Source: DASUKM01 sp036278735 (lineage in GTDB: Bacteria > Acidobacteriota > Vicinamibacteria > Vicinamibacterales > 2-12-FULL-66-21). From it: DNA of 64,000 bases. Of this stretch, positions 16,501 through 25,955 are shown piece after piece. A model generated the notes under the pieces. It ran no database searches. It had not been told where the DNA came from and saw only the letters and a program-made list of their open reading frames with translations. Where the stretch lies: NCBI GenBank assembly GCA_036278735.1, contig DASUKM010000019.1, positions 62,001 to 126,000 on the forward strand, written 5' to 3'. Position numbers and translations under genes: made by a program. How positions within the stretch are numbered: position 1 is the stretch's first letter; each line of letters opens with the position of its first letter.

Positions 16501-16648
16501 CTTCAGCTCTCCTGTCGTTCAAGCGGGGGCGTCGGGACTCCTTCGGTGACCACGTCGGGGGCCGGGGGGAACCCGTCCTCGGTCCCCAGGTGATGGTAAT
16601 GCGCCAGGGGCCGCGACATTCATTAAATAAAAGGATAGATGGGGCATT

Positions 16649-16682
16649 GCTAAAAATTTAGCTCAGTGCTATTTTCGTAGCA
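16649..16682 (+). promoter_or_regulatory. Twin CTA-N6-TAG dyads, candidate BlaI operators
   Basis: In an AT-rich patch that stands out from its surroundings are two palindromes: GCTAAAAATTTAGC at 16649-16662 and TGCTATTTTCGTAGCA at 16667-16682. Both have the core CTA-N6-TAG with starts 19 bases apart. They lie 62 bases before the blaI start. BlaI/MecI repressors bind such short dyads and usually control their own operon, so autoregulation is likely; the exact match to a BlaI consensus is not established. Confidence 0.6.
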
Positions 16683-16744
16683 TCTTTTCTCGGCAGCCTC
16701 CGTCTAACTGAATTGGGTCTGAGGCGTTGGGCTTCAGGAAACTC

Positions 16745-17122
16745 ATGCACCACGATCTCAGCCGCCGCGAGCGGCAGATTCTCGACATCCTCTATCAGCA
16801 CGGCCGATCCACGGCCGCGGAGGTTCAGGCTGCGCTGCCAGACCCGCCGAGCTATTCGGCCGTCCGGGCGATGCTCCGGATCCTCGAAGACAAGGGACAC
16901 ATCGCGCACGAGCAGGACGGCCCCCGGTACGTCTATCGTCCGACGGTCGCGCGCGACAACGCCAAGCGCTCCGCGATGCGCCATCTGCTGCAGACCTTTT
17001 TCGAAGGCTCGACCGAGCAGGCGATTTCCGCGTTGCTCGACGAGCCGTCCGCACGACTGTCCCGAGCGGAACTCGATCGACTCGCCTCGATGATCGAGCA
17101 CGCTCGCAAGAGCGGAGTGTAA
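16745..17122 (+). CDS. blaI: BlaI/MecI/CopY-family transcriptional repressor
   Basis: A 125-residue winged-helix repressor. The start LSRRERQILDILYQHGRSTAAEVQ and the recognition region SYSAVRAMLRILEDKGHI match BlaI, and RYVYRPTVARDNAKRSAMRHLL is the linker where the partner protease normally cuts. In the classic system a membrane M56 peptidase senses a signal and triggers repressor cleavage. The next gene, four bases downstream, encodes such a peptidase, so this is a BlaI-BlaR1-type pair with a different sensor domain. The ATG at MHHDL is preferred; an in-frame start 18 bases upstream is possible. Confidence 0.9.
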   Translation: MHHDLSRRERQILDILYQHGRSTAAEVQAALPDPPSYSAVRAMLRILEDKGHIAHEQDGPRYVYRPTVARDNAKRSAMRHLLQTFFEGSTEQAISALLDEPSARLSRAELDRLASMIEHARKSGV

Positions 17123-17126
17123 CGTC

Positions 17127-19142
17127 ATGGCGTTCTGGCCTCTTCTCGTCGACGTCATCGTCAAAGCGTCCTTCGTTGTCGGCCTGGCGGCGATTGCCGC
17201 CGCGCTGTTGCGTCGAGCGCCGGCCTCGCTTCGGCATCTGGTCTGGACGCTCGGGCTCGCCGGCGCGCTGCTCGTCCCGGCGCTGTCGCTCGCGCTGCCT
17301 CGCTGGGAGCTGCCGCTCACGACGCTTGCGGCTCCGGAAACGGCTTCGAGCACCGGCGGCTTCGCGACGCTCCCGCCGCCGGGTGCCGCCGCGAGCGCCG
17401 TCGTGCAGCCGCGGCTCGCGCGAGGCGCGGGGGACGAGGTGACCCCCTCGCCGAACCCGATCGATCGTGCGGCGGCGGCGCCGCCGGCGTGGCCCTTCGA
17501 TCGGTTCACGACGATCGTGCTGGTCTGGGCCCTGGGGGCGCTGCTGATCCTGGCGCGGCTGGTGGCCGGGCTGCTCGCGGTGGGATGGCTGTCGCGACGG
17601 ATGCCCGAGGCCGACGGCCCCTGGCTGGCCCTCGCGCAACGGCTCGCTGCCGACATCGGCATCACCAGCCGGTTGCGGTTTCTTCGCGGCGCCCCGGCGT
17701 CGATGCCGATGGCCTGCGGCGTGCTGCGCCCCGCCGTGCTGATGCCGGAGGACGCGGACGGCTGGCCGGACGCGCGGCTGCGCATCGTGCTGCTTCACGA
17801 GCTCGCGCACGTGAAGCGCCGCGATTGTCTGACGCACGTCTTCGCGCAGATCGCCTGTGCGGTGCACTGGTTCAATCCGCTCGTCTGGATCGCGGCGCGC
17901 CGGATGCGCGCCGAACGGGAGCGCGCATGCGACGACCTCGTGCTCGCCGCCGGCACCCGCGGCTCCGACTATGCCGATCAGCTGATTGAAATCGCGCGCG
18001 TGATGCGCATCGGCCGTTTCCCGGCCCTCTGGACTGGCACGACCCTCGCCATGGCGCACCGCACGCAGCTCGAAGGGCGGCTCCTCGCGATTCTGGATCC
18101 CGGCATTCCGCGGCACACGCTGACGCGGGTTCGCATCGCCGCGGCGGCATGCGTCTTTGCCGCGGTGCTCGTGCCGGTCGCGACCGTGCAGCCCTGGGCC
18201 GAGACCGTCCACGCGCAAGAGGCGCCGGAACCGTCGCCTGTCACGCGGCCCGCGCCCGTTCCGGCGGCGGCGGCCGCGCCGCACCCCTCGCGCCATCAGC
18301 AGAGGCCGGCGGCACAACCCCAACCCGCGCCAGACGCGCCGCCGCACGCGGACCAGGACCTCGACATCGACGCCAGCATCAGCGGTGCGATCGACGCCGC
18401 TGTCGCGCAAGGCGTGCAGGCCGCCACGTCGGCCGCGCTGGCGAACGACGTCCAGCAGGCGGTGAGCGCCGCGATCGCCGAGGGTGTGACCCGCGGGACG
18501 TCCGGCCTCGCCGCCACGCTCACGCCGGCGATCGTCGGCCAGGTGGCGGAGTTCAGCCGGCATCACGGGCAGCCGCTCGATTCAAAAACGCTCGCCGCGC
18601 TCACCGACGCGTTGAACGATGCAAATGCCGCGGTACGCGAGATGGCGCTCGGCGCGCTCGCCCGCATGCGCGATCCGCGGACGTTCGATGCGCTGATCTC
18701 GGCCCTGAAGGACGCCGATGCCGACGCGCGGGAGAAGGCGGTGTTCGGGCTCGGCCAGTTGCGCGATCGCCGGGCGGTCGCCGCGTTGACGCGCATGCTG
18801 CGCGACACCTCGGCAGACGTCCGTGAACAGGCGGCCTTCGCCCTCGGGCAGGTGCGGGACCCGGCTGCCCTCGACGCGCTCACGGCCGCGCTGCGCGACG
18901 CGTCGCCGGACGTGCGCGAGCAGGCCGCCTTCGCGCTCGGCCAGATTCGCGATCCGCGCGCCGTCGACGCCCTGATCTCGGCCCTGAAGGACCGCGCCAG
19001 CGACGTGCGCGAGCAGGCCGCGTTCGCGCTCGGCCGGATTCGTGACGCGCGCGCCATCGACGCGCTCACCGCCGCGCTCCGGGACGCGAACGAGTCGGTG
19101 CGCGAACAGGCGGCCTTTGCCCTCGGACAAATCGCCCGATAG
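17127..19142 (+). CDS. M56 (BlaR1-like) peptidase with C-terminal HEAT repeats
   Basis: A 671-residue membrane protein. N-terminal helices (residues 7-62) and one near 125-155 frame a cytoplasmic-loop zinc peptidase: LLHELAHVKRRD (HELAH at 224-228) and ERERACDDLVL (third ligand candidate Glu265). A last helix at about 340-360 is followed by a Pro/Ala/Gln-rich linker. From residue 489 on, six nearly identical HEAT repeats of 31 residues end with variants of VREQAAFALGQIRDPR. In BlaR1 this exported C-terminal region is a penicillin-binding sensor; here it is replaced by a protein-interaction scaffold. Together with blaI it may relay an envelope signal to the two ADOP permeases in the same unit. 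Confidence 0.85.
   Translation: MAFWPLLVDVIVKASFVVGLAAIAAALLRRAPASLRHLVWTLGLAGALLVPALSLALPRWELPLTTLAAPETASSTGGFATLPPPGAAASAVVQPRLARGAGDEVTPSPNPIDRAAAAPPAWPFDRFTTIVLVWALGALLILARLVAGLLAVGWLSRRMPEADGPWLALAQRLAADIGITSRLRFLRGAPASMPMACGVLRPAVLMPEDADGWPDARLRIVLLHELAHVKRRDCLTHVFAQIACAVHWFNPLVWIAARRMRAERERACDDLVLAAGTRGSDYADQLIEIARVMRIGRFPALWTGTTLAMAHRTQLEGRLLAILDPGIPRHTLTRVRIAAAACVFAAVLVPVATVQPWAETVHAQEAPEPSPVTRPAPVPAAAAAPHPSRHQQRPAAQPQPAPDAPPHADQDLDIDASISGAIDAAVAQGVQAATSAALANDVQQAVSAAIAEGVTRGTSGLAATLTPAIVGQVAEFSRHHGQPLDSKTLAALTDALNDANAAVREMALGALARMRDPRTFDALISALKDADADAREKAVFGLGQLRDRRAVAALTRMLRDTSADVREQAAFALGQVRDPAALDALTAALRDASPDVREQAAFALGQIRDPRAVDALISALKDRASDVREQAAFALGRIRDARAIDALTAALRDANESVREQAAFALGQIAR
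18591..19139 (+). repeat. 93-base tandem repeats encoding HEAT units
   Basis: Six in-frame units of 31 codons at the 3' end of the M56 gene. Units three to six share nearly identical stretches around the codons for VREQAAFALG, which suggests recent expansion or ongoing homogenisation. Copy number could vary between strains. Confidence 0.75.
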
Positions 19143-19178
19143 CCCTCGGGACGTCCTGAGGTTTTCGCAGGAGGCGTG

Positions 19179-19646
19179 ATGACTCCCTTGACCGTGTTCG
19201 TCCGTACCCTGGTCCGATCGAGCGCCCTGTTCCTCGGCGTCACGATCGTGTTCCTGCATCCGACGCTCGACTGGACGACGGCCGGGGAAGCGGCGCGCGC
19301 CCAGCAGGGCCCGACGGTATCGGCCGTGGACGGACTCGCCGGCGTGCTGACCGATTCCGACGCCGGCGTCCGGCTCCAGGCCGCCGCCGCGCTCGGGGCG
19401 ATTGGCTCGCCGCGCGCGGTGGCCGCGCTCGCCCGCGCCCTGACGGATGCAAACCCGAACGTCAGAGCGCGCAGCGCAACGGCGCTCGGCGAGATCGGCG
19501 ATCGCGCCGCGCTCGACGCGCTCGCCGCCGCGCGGAAGGACGAAGACCCCACCGTCCGCAGATGCGTCGTGGAGGCGATTGCCCTGATCACTCGCGTGCG
19601 GCTTCCGCCTCTGCAGCCGGACGCGCCAGGCATGATGGGCCGGTGA
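19179..19646 (+). CDS. Secreted HEAT-repeat protein
   Basis: A 155-residue protein with an N-terminal signal segment (about residues 8-42, cleavage possibly near ARAQ) and about three HEAT repeats: VDGLAGVLTDSDAGVRLQAA, RAVAALARALTDANPNVRAR and ALDALAAARKDEDPTVRR. The repeats resemble those at the end of the upstream M56 peptidase, so the two may interact in the periplasm. AGGAGG precedes the ATG at a normal distance. It ends eight bases before the first ADOP permease. Confidence 0.8.
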   Translation: MTPLTVFVRTLVRSSALFLGVTIVFLHPTLDWTTAGEAARAQQGPTVSAVDGLAGVLTDSDAGVRLQAAAALGAIGSPRAVAALARALTDANPNVRARSATALGEIGDRAALDALAAARKDEDPTVRRCVVEAIALITRVRLPPLQPDAPGMMGR

Positions 19647-19653
19647 GGCGCCG

Positions 19654-22122
19654 ATGTGGAGCGACCTCCGGCACGCGATCCGCTCCCTGTCGGCATCGGC
19701 CGGCTTCACCCTCGTCGTCGTCCTGACGCTCGGGCTCGGCATCGGGGCCAACACGGCGATCTTCAGCGTGATCGACGGCGTGCTGCTGCGGCCGGCGCCG
19801 GTAAAGGACTTCAACCGCCTCACGCTCGTCTGGGAGACCGACCGCGATTCCGGCACCACGCGTGAGCCCGCGTCGGTCCCCGACTTTCTCGACTTTCAGC
19901 GCCGAAGCCGCACGTTCGAGTCGCTCGCGGCCCTGATGGTCGGCGAGAAGAACCTCATCCCGGCCACCGGCGACCCCGAACGGATCGCCACGGTCTTCGC
20001 GTCGCACGAACTGTTTTCCATGCTCGGCCTGCGTCCGCTCGCCGGCCGGACGTTCACCGCCAACGAGGATCGCCCCGGCGGCCCCGCCGTCGTCATGATC
20101 GCCGACTCGGTGTGGCGCGGGACGTTCGATCGCGACCCGGGCATCGTCGGACGGACGATCCGGCTCGACGATCGGCCGTACACGATCGTCGGCGTCATGC
20201 CCGACGAGGCGGACTTCGGCGTGCTGCAGGTGCTGTCCGCCGCCGCGTATTCGCAATCGCTCGGCGATCGCGGGGAGCGCGTGCGCGTCGGACTCTGGGC
20301 GCCGCTGCAGCCCGATCCGAAGGCGCTGCCGCGCGACACGCATCCGATCTTCGTCGTGGGCCGCCTGGCCCCCGCGGCGACGGTTGCGGGGGCGCAGTCG
20401 GAGATGGCCGGCATCGCGGCGGACCTCGAGCGCACCTACCCGGTGAACGCCGCACGCGGCGCAAACGTCGAGGCGCTCTCGGACGTCGTGTTCGGACCGG
20501 TCCGTCCCATGCTGCTGCTCCTGCTCGGCGCGGTGGCGCTCGTGCTGCTCGTTGCCTGCGTGAACGTCGCGGGCTTGCTGATGGCGCGGGGGAGACGCCG
20601 TGTCCGGGAGGTTGCGCTCCGGTCCGCGCTCGGCGCCTCCGGACGCCGGCTCGCACGCCTGTTTTTCGCCGAGAGCGTGCTGTTGTCGCTGCTCGCGGGT
20701 CTGGCCGGCTGTGTCTTCGCGTTCGCCGCCCTGCGCGTGCTCGTGGCCCTCGCGCCGGCCGACGTGCCGCGCATTGCCGCGGTATCGCTCGACGCGCCGG
20801 TGCTGGCCGCGACGCTCCTGCTGTCGCTCGTCGTCGCGATCGCGTTCAGCATGATTCCCGTCGCGCAGGCCGCACGCGTCGATCTGAGCGGCGCACTCAA
20901 CGCCGAGTCCGGGCGCACATCCGGAACGCGCTCGGTCCGGCGGACCCGGCGCGCGCTGCTCGTCGGCGAGCTGGCGCTGGCGGTGGTCCTCGTGTCGTCG
21001 GCGGGCCTGTTCATCAGGAGCTTCTGGCGGCTGCTTCACGTGGACGCCGGATTTCACACCTCGCAGGTCCTGAAGGCCGAGTACCAACTGCCGCCCGATC
21101 GCTATCCCGTCGACTTCAAGACATGGCCGGACTTCAAGGCGCAGCACGCGTTCACGCGAACGCTGCTCGCGCGCGTGTCGGCGCTCCCGGGCGTGCGCTC
21201 GGCCGCCGTCGCCGGCAACCAGCCGCTCGATCCCGGCTTCACCAACTCCTTCAGCATCGTCGGTCGAGAAGCGGAAGCGAAGACGTGGCCCGAGATCTCG
21301 GTCCGCCTCGTCACGCCTGGCTACTTCCAGACGGTGGAGGTGCCGCTCGTGCGCGGGCGGCTGCTCGAGGACGGCGACACGACGCGGGGCGCACCGGTGG
21401 CGGTTCTCAACGAAGCCGCGGCGGCGCGCTTCTTCCCCGATCGCGAGGCCATCGGGGCACAGATTCAGTTCTGGGGCAGCGCGCGGCGCATCGTCGGGAT
21501 CGTCGCGAACGAACGCTTTCATGGCCTGGCCGCGGCCGCGCCGATTGCTGTCTACACGCCGCTGGCGCAGACGCCGTCGGCCACCGATGCCGGCGTGTTG
21601 CTCGTGCGCACGGCCGGCGACCCCGCGGCGCAGGCGGCTGCCGTTCGCCGCGTGTTCCGGGAGATCGATCCCGGGCTGGCTGTCTTCGGCGTCGAGCCGC
21701 TCGATCGAACGCGGGCGCGGTCTGTCTCGCAGCCGCGATTCGCGATGCTCGTGGTGGCGACGTTTGCCGCGCTCGCGCTCCTGCTCGCGGCCGTCGGCGT
21801 GCATGCGATGTTCCAGGTCGCCGTCGCGGATCGGCGCCGCGAGATCGGGATTCGGCTCGCCCTTGGCGCCGCCCCCGGATCGATCTCGCGCCTGATCGTC
21901 GTCGAGGGGTTGCTGTTGACCGCGGCCGGGCTCGCCCTCGGACTCGCCGGCGCCTATGCCGCCGGCCGGCTCGCGGCGTCGCTGCTGTTCGGGGTCTCGG
22001 GAGCCGATCCGCTGACCGCCGGCGCGACGGCCGTTCTGCTGACGGCGGTCTCGCTCCTCGCGACGCTCCTTCCCGCGCGCCGCGCCGCCTCCATCGATCC
22101 GCTCGTCGTGCTCCACGGATAG
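19654..22122 (+). CDS. ADOP-type FtsX/MacB-like permease (first of a pair)
   Basis: An 822-residue permease starting MWSDLRHAIRSLSASAGF, with first helix LTLGLGIGANTAIFSVIDGVLL. A MacB-like periplasmic domain follows, then the central FtsX helices RPMLLLLLGAVALVLLVACV, and a second periplasmic and FtsX half ending SIDPLVVLHG. The C-terminus deviates from the usual ALRSE. It is packed between the secreted HEAT gene and a second permease with six bases on the 3' side, so it is almost certainly part of the blaI unit. No ATPase gene is in the unit. Confidence 0.88.
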   Translation: MWSDLRHAIRSLSASAGFTLVVVLTLGLGIGANTAIFSVIDGVLLRPAPVKDFNRLTLVWETDRDSGTTREPASVPDFLDFQRRSRTFESLAALMVGEKNLIPATGDPERIATVFASHELFSMLGLRPLAGRTFTANEDRPGGPAVVMIADSVWRGTFDRDPGIVGRTIRLDDRPYTIVGVMPDEADFGVLQVLSAAAYSQSLGDRGERVRVGLWAPLQPDPKALPRDTHPIFVVGRLAPAATVAGAQSEMAGIAADLERTYPVNAARGANVEALSDVVFGPVRPMLLLLLGAVALVLLVACVNVAGLLMARGRRRVREVALRSALGASGRRLARLFFAESVLLSLLAGLAGCVFAFAALRVLVALAPADVPRIAAVSLDAPVLAATLLLSLVVAIAFSMIPVAQAARVDLSGALNAESGRTSGTRSVRRTRRALLVGELALAVVLVSSAGLFIRSFWRLLHVDAGFHTSQVLKAEYQLPPDRYPVDFKTWPDFKAQHAFTRTLLARVSALPGVRSAAVAGNQPLDPGFTNSFSIVGREAEAKTWPEISVRLVTPGYFQTVEVPLVRGRLLEDGDTTRGAPVAVLNEAAAARFFPDREAIGAQIQFWGSARRIVGIVANERFHGLAAAAPIAVYTPLAQTPSATDAGVLLVRTAGDPAAQAAAVRRVFREIDPGLAVFGVEPLDRTRARSVSQPRFAMLVVATFAALALLLAAVGVHAMFQVAVADRRREIGIRLALGAAPGSISRLIVVEGLLLTAAGLALGLAGAYAAGRLAASLLFGVSGADPLTAGATAVLLTAVSLLATLLPARRAASIDPLVVLHG

Positions 22123-22128
22123 ACAGCC

Positions 22129-24573
22129 ATGGCCACCCTCTTCAGGGATCTCCGCTTCGCCGTGCGGCTGCTGCGGCAGTCCCCCGCCTTCACGTTGATT
22201 GCGGTGGGCGCGCTGGCGCTCGGCATCGGGGCGAACACGGCGGTGTTCAGCGTGGTGAACGGTCTGCTGCTGGAGCCGCTCCCCTACCGGGCCCCCGACC
22301 GGCTCGTCGCCGTCTGGGAAGAGAACGTCGTCCGCGGCGAGAAGCAGAACGTCGTCTCTCCCGCCAACTTCATCCACTGGCGCGAGATGAACCGCGTGTT
22401 CGCGGGGATGGCCGGCACCAGCCCCGCGTTCCGAACGACGCTGACGGGCGCGGGCGATCCAATCGAGCTCCCGTTCCAGTACATGTCGGCGAACCTGCTT
22501 CAGGTCGTCGGCGTCGCGCCGGAGCTCGGCCGCGCGTTCACGGCGGACGAAGAGCGGCCGGGCGCGGACAAGGTCGCGCTGTTGAGCGACGGCTTGTGGC
22601 GGCGGCGCTTCGGCGCCGATCCGAACGTGCTGAATCGATCCATTCAGCTCGACGGCGAGTCGTGCGCGATCGTCGGCGTGATGCCGCCGGGATTTTCGAT
22701 CCTGGATCAGGACCGGGCGTTCTCGGTTGCGGGCGGCAGCATCGATGTCTGGCGCCCGCTCGCGCTGCCCCCGGAAGCCCGGACGCCTCACGGCCGCTGG
22801 ATGGAGGTCGTCGCCCGGCTGAAGCCGGGCATATCGCTGGCGAGCGCCCAGGCCGACATGACGCGCGTCCACGCCGAACTGACGCGCCTCTACCCGGCGT
22901 TCAACACCGGCTGGACGGCGGAGGTCGTGTCGATGCGCGATCAGTTGAGCGGCGGCGCGCGCCCGGCCCTGCTGATCCTGCTGGGAGCCGTCGGGTTCGT
23001 GCTGCTCATCGCGTGCGCGAACGTGGCGAACCTGCTGCTCGCGCGCGCGACGGCGCGTCAGCGCGAGGTGGCGGTGCGGGCTGCCCTCGGGGCGGGCCGA
23101 CGCCGACTGGCCGGGCAGCTCCTGGCCGAGAGCCTGCTGCTCTCGCTGACGGGCGGCGCCGCCGGCGTGCTGCTCGCGTGGTGGGCCGTGCGATCCGCGC
23201 GCGCCAGCCTCGGCGCGCACCTGCCCGTGCCCCGGCTGGCGGAGGTCGCCGTGGACGGGCGCGTCCTGCTCTTCGCGCTCGCACTCGCAGTGCTGAGCGG
23301 CGTCGTCTTCGGCATCGTGCCCGCATTCACCGCGGCACGCGGCAATCTCGTCGAGGCGCTCAAGGAAGGGGGGCGGACCGGCTCGGGCGCGCGCGGCGCA
23401 CGGACGCGCAGCGCCTTCGTGGTCGTCGAAATGGCGCTCGCGCTCGTGCTCCTCGTCGGCGCCGGGTTGCTCGTTCGCAGTTTCATGGCGCTCGTTCGCG
23501 TCGATCCCGGCTTCGATCCGTCGCACACCGTCACGATGAAGCTCTCGCTGCCTCAGGCCCGTTACCGCGACAATGCCGCCGTCATCGGCTTTTTCGACCG
23601 TCTTTTCGATCGGATCGACGCGCTTCCCGGCGTTCGAGCCTCTGGCGGAACGAGCTTTCTGCCGCTCAACGGCATGGGGGCGGCAACCAGCTTCGAAATC
23701 GTCGGACGGCCGGCGCCTCCCGCCGGCGACGAACCGGTCGCCGACGTCCGGGTCGTGACCCGCGACTACTTCAAGGCGATGGGGGTGCGGCTCGTCAGGG
23801 GACGCTTCTTCGACGCGCGCGACGCCGGCGCGCAGCGCCACCGCGTGATCATCAACGAGACGATGGCGCGAACGTACTGGCCCGGCGAGGATCCGATCGG
23901 CCGGCAGGTCGTGATTTCGTGGAACGACAAGGCGCCGGACGAAATCATCGGCGTCGTGGCGGACGTGCGGCAGGCGAGCCTCGAGACGGCGCCGCGGAGC
24001 ACCACGTACTGGCCACCGGCGCGCTTCGCGTACCCGTGGAACGTGATCGCGATCCGCACGAGCGGCGACCCGATGCACGTCGCCCCGGATGTCATCGCGA
24101 TCGTGCACCAGCTCGACGCGGACCTGCCCGTCTCCGACATCCAGACGATGGATGACGTCCTGTCGGCCTCGACCGCGGAGCGCCGCGTCACGATGACGCT
24201 GCTGGCGGGCTTCGCGGGGCTGGCGCTCTTGCTGGCCGGCATCGGCATCTACGGTGTGATCAGCTACTCGGTCCAGCAGCGCACGCAGGAGATCGGGATC
24301 CGGATGGCGCTGGGCGCGCCGCGTGCAGCCGTTCTGTCGATGGTGATCCGTCAGGCGCTCGTGCTCGCAGGCGCCGGAATTCTGGCCGGCGCCGCGGGGG
24401 CGCTGATGCTGACCCGCGTCATGCGGACGCTCTTGTTCGGGGTGACCCCTTCGGACGGCGCGACGTTCGGCGCGGTCGCGCTGCTCCTAATCGTGGTCGC
24501 GGCCCTCGCCAGCGCCATCCCCGGCCTCCGCGCGACCCACGTCGATCCCATCGTCGCCCTCCGCAGCGAGTAG
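22129..24573 (+). CDS. ADOP-type FtsX/MacB-like permease (second of a pair)
   Basis: An 814-residue paralogue of the preceding gene: MATLFRDLRFAVRLLRQSPAF, LALGIGANTAVFSVVNGLLL, central FtsX helices RPALLILLGAVGFVLLIACA, and C-terminus HVDPIVALRSE. Two different permeases in tandem suggest a heterodimer or two substrates under one switch. It is the last gene of the unit that begins with blaI; 65 bases separate it from the following CNNM gene. Confidence 0.9.
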   Translation: MATLFRDLRFAVRLLRQSPAFTLIAVGALALGIGANTAVFSVVNGLLLEPLPYRAPDRLVAVWEENVVRGEKQNVVSPANFIHWREMNRVFAGMAGTSPAFRTTLTGAGDPIELPFQYMSANLLQVVGVAPELGRAFTADEERPGADKVALLSDGLWRRRFGADPNVLNRSIQLDGESCAIVGVMPPGFSILDQDRAFSVAGGSIDVWRPLALPPEARTPHGRWMEVVARLKPGISLASAQADMTRVHAELTRLYPAFNTGWTAEVVSMRDQLSGGARPALLILLGAVGFVLLIACANVANLLLARATARQREVAVRAALGAGRRRLAGQLLAESLLLSLTGGAAGVLLAWWAVRSARASLGAHLPVPRLAEVAVDGRVLLFALALAVLSGVVFGIVPAFTAARGNLVEALKEGGRTGSGARGARTRSAFVVVEMALALVLLVGAGLLVRSFMALVRVDPGFDPSHTVTMKLSLPQARYRDNAAVIGFFDRLFDRIDALPGVRASGGTSFLPLNGMGAATSFEIVGRPAPPAGDEPVADVRVVTRDYFKAMGVRLVRGRFFDARDAGAQRHRVIINETMARTYWPGEDPIGRQVVISWNDKAPDEIIGVVADVRQASLETAPRSTTYWPPARFAYPWNVIAIRTSGDPMHVAPDVIAIVHQLDADLPVSDIQTMDDVLSASTAERRVTMTLLAGFAGLALLLAGIGIYGVISYSVQQRTQEIGIRMALGAPRAAVLSMVIRQALVLAGAGILAGAAGALMLTRVMRTLLFGVTPSDGATFGAVALLLIVVAALASAIPGLRATHVDPIVALRSE

Positions 24574-24638
24574 CGAGGCCTCTTGACCCCGCAAGTGCCG
24601 CCTGACGAACCCCCACGCCTGCGGTACCATGCTGGGGC

Positions 24639-25955
24639 ATGCTCGCGGCGGGCGGGGTCATCCTGCTCCTGATCCTCTTCACGGCCCTGTATGTCGCGGC
24701 CGAATTCGGCGCCGTCGGCGCGCGGCGCAGCCGGCTGCGCCGGCTCGCCGACGATGGGCACCGGCTCGCGGCCCGGATGCTGCCGGTGCTCGAGAACCCG
24801 CGCGAACTCGACCGCTACATCGCCGCCTCGCAGGTCGGGATTACGCTGTCGAGCCTGATCCTGGGCGCCTACGCGCAGGCGGTGCTCGCACCGCGAGCCG
24901 CCCCCCTTCTGATTGGCGTCGGCGGTCTGGATCCCGCCTCGGCGCAGCGGACGGCGGCGATCGTGCTGCTCGTCATGCTGACCGTCGTCGCCGTGCTCCT
25001 GGGTGAACTCGTCCCCAAGGCGGTGGCGCTGCAGTTTCCCACGCGCACGGCGCTGTTCACGGTGCTGCCGATGCAGTGGTCGCTGCACGCGTTCGCGTGG
25101 CTGATCGCGCTGCTGAACGGCAGCGGCGTGGCGCTGCTGCGCGCGATCGGCGCGCCGGCCACCGGCCACCGGCACGTGCACTCCCCGGAAGAGATCGCGC
25201 TGCTGATTGCGGAATCGCGCGACGGCGGCCTGCTGGAGCCGCAGGAACAGGTGCGGCTGCACCGCGCGCTGCGACTCGGGCTCCGCACCGCCGGACAGTT
25301 GATGGTGCCTCGCGCGCGGCTCGCCGGGATCGATGCGGCCACGCCGTTCGGCGACGTGCTGCGGCTCGCCGCCTCGAGCCCGTTCAGCCGCCTGCCCGTC
25401 TACCGCAACGACACCATCGTCGGGATCCTGCACACGAAGGATGTCGTCATGCACTTCGTCGAACGCGGCGCGACGGGAACGCTGCAGATGCTCGTCCGGC
25501 CGATCGTTCGCGTGCAGGCGGACATGCCGGCGGATCGACTGCTCGCCTTCCTGCGCGAACGCCGCACGCATCAGGCGCTCGTTGTCGACCGGAACGGCGC
25601 CGTGGTCGGCCTCATCACGCTGGAGGACGTGATCTCGGAGCTGCTCGGCAACGTGTCGGACGAATTCAAGACCGCGCGGCTGCTGCCCCTTCGCCTCTCC
25701 GACGGACGCGTGCGGCTTCCCGGCGCCCTCACGCTCGATCGGGCGCGTCTCTGGCTGGAAGGGGCGTGGCCGGGCGGACGCGAAACGGTCGCGTCGTTCA
25801 TCCAGCGGCACCTGCCGGGGCCGCCGGAGCCGGGGGAGCATCTGACGGTCGACGGACTGCCCGTCGAAATCGAGAGCGTCGAGGGGACCGACGTGTCGTT
25901 CTCGATCGTCACGCCGCCGGCGCAGGGCGCGCGGCCCGCTGGCGGTGCGGCGTGA
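24639..25955 (+). CDS. CNNM/CorC-family membrane protein with CBS domains (first)
   Basis: A 438-residue protein: DUF21/CNNM membrane domain with the opening LFTALYVAAEFGAVGARRSRL and LLGELVPKAVAL, then a CBS pair (VPRARLAGIDAATPFGDV... and VVDRNGAVVGLITLEDVISELLG), then a C-terminal CorC_HlyC transporter-associated domain. Members handle Mg2+/Co2+ efflux or sodium-dependent magnesium transport. The second CBS motif has VVDRNGAVVG where most homologues have DEHGGT. Its stop overlaps the start of a paralogue, GTGA, so the two are translationally coupled and may form a heterodimer. Confidence 0.88.
   Translation: MLAAGGVILLLILFTALYVAAEFGAVGARRSRLRRLADDGHRLAARMLPVLENPRELDRYIAASQVGITLSSLILGAYAQAVLAPRAAPLLIGVGGLDPASAQRTAAIVLLVMLTVVAVLLGELVPKAVALQFPTRTALFTVLPMQWSLHAFAWLIALLNGSGVALLRAIGAPATGHRHVHSPEEIALLIAESRDGGLLEPQEQVRLHRALRLGLRTAGQLMVPRARLAGIDAATPFGDVLRLAASSPFSRLPVYRNDTIVGILHTKDVVMHFVERGATGTLQMLVRPIVRVQADMPADRLLAFLRERRTHQALVVDRNGAVVGLITLEDVISELLGNVSDEFKTARLLPLRLSDGRVRLPGALTLDRARLWLEGAWPGGRETVASFIQRHLPGPPEPGEHLTVDGLPVEIESVEGTDVSFSIVTPPAQGARPAGGAA

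Noticed and set aside
19588..24108. Very long reverse-strand open frame opposite the two ADOP permeases
   Set aside because: It is low in hydrophobic residues and Arg/His/Asp/Gln-rich, as typical for antisense frames in GC-rich genes; the forward frames have clear family motifs.
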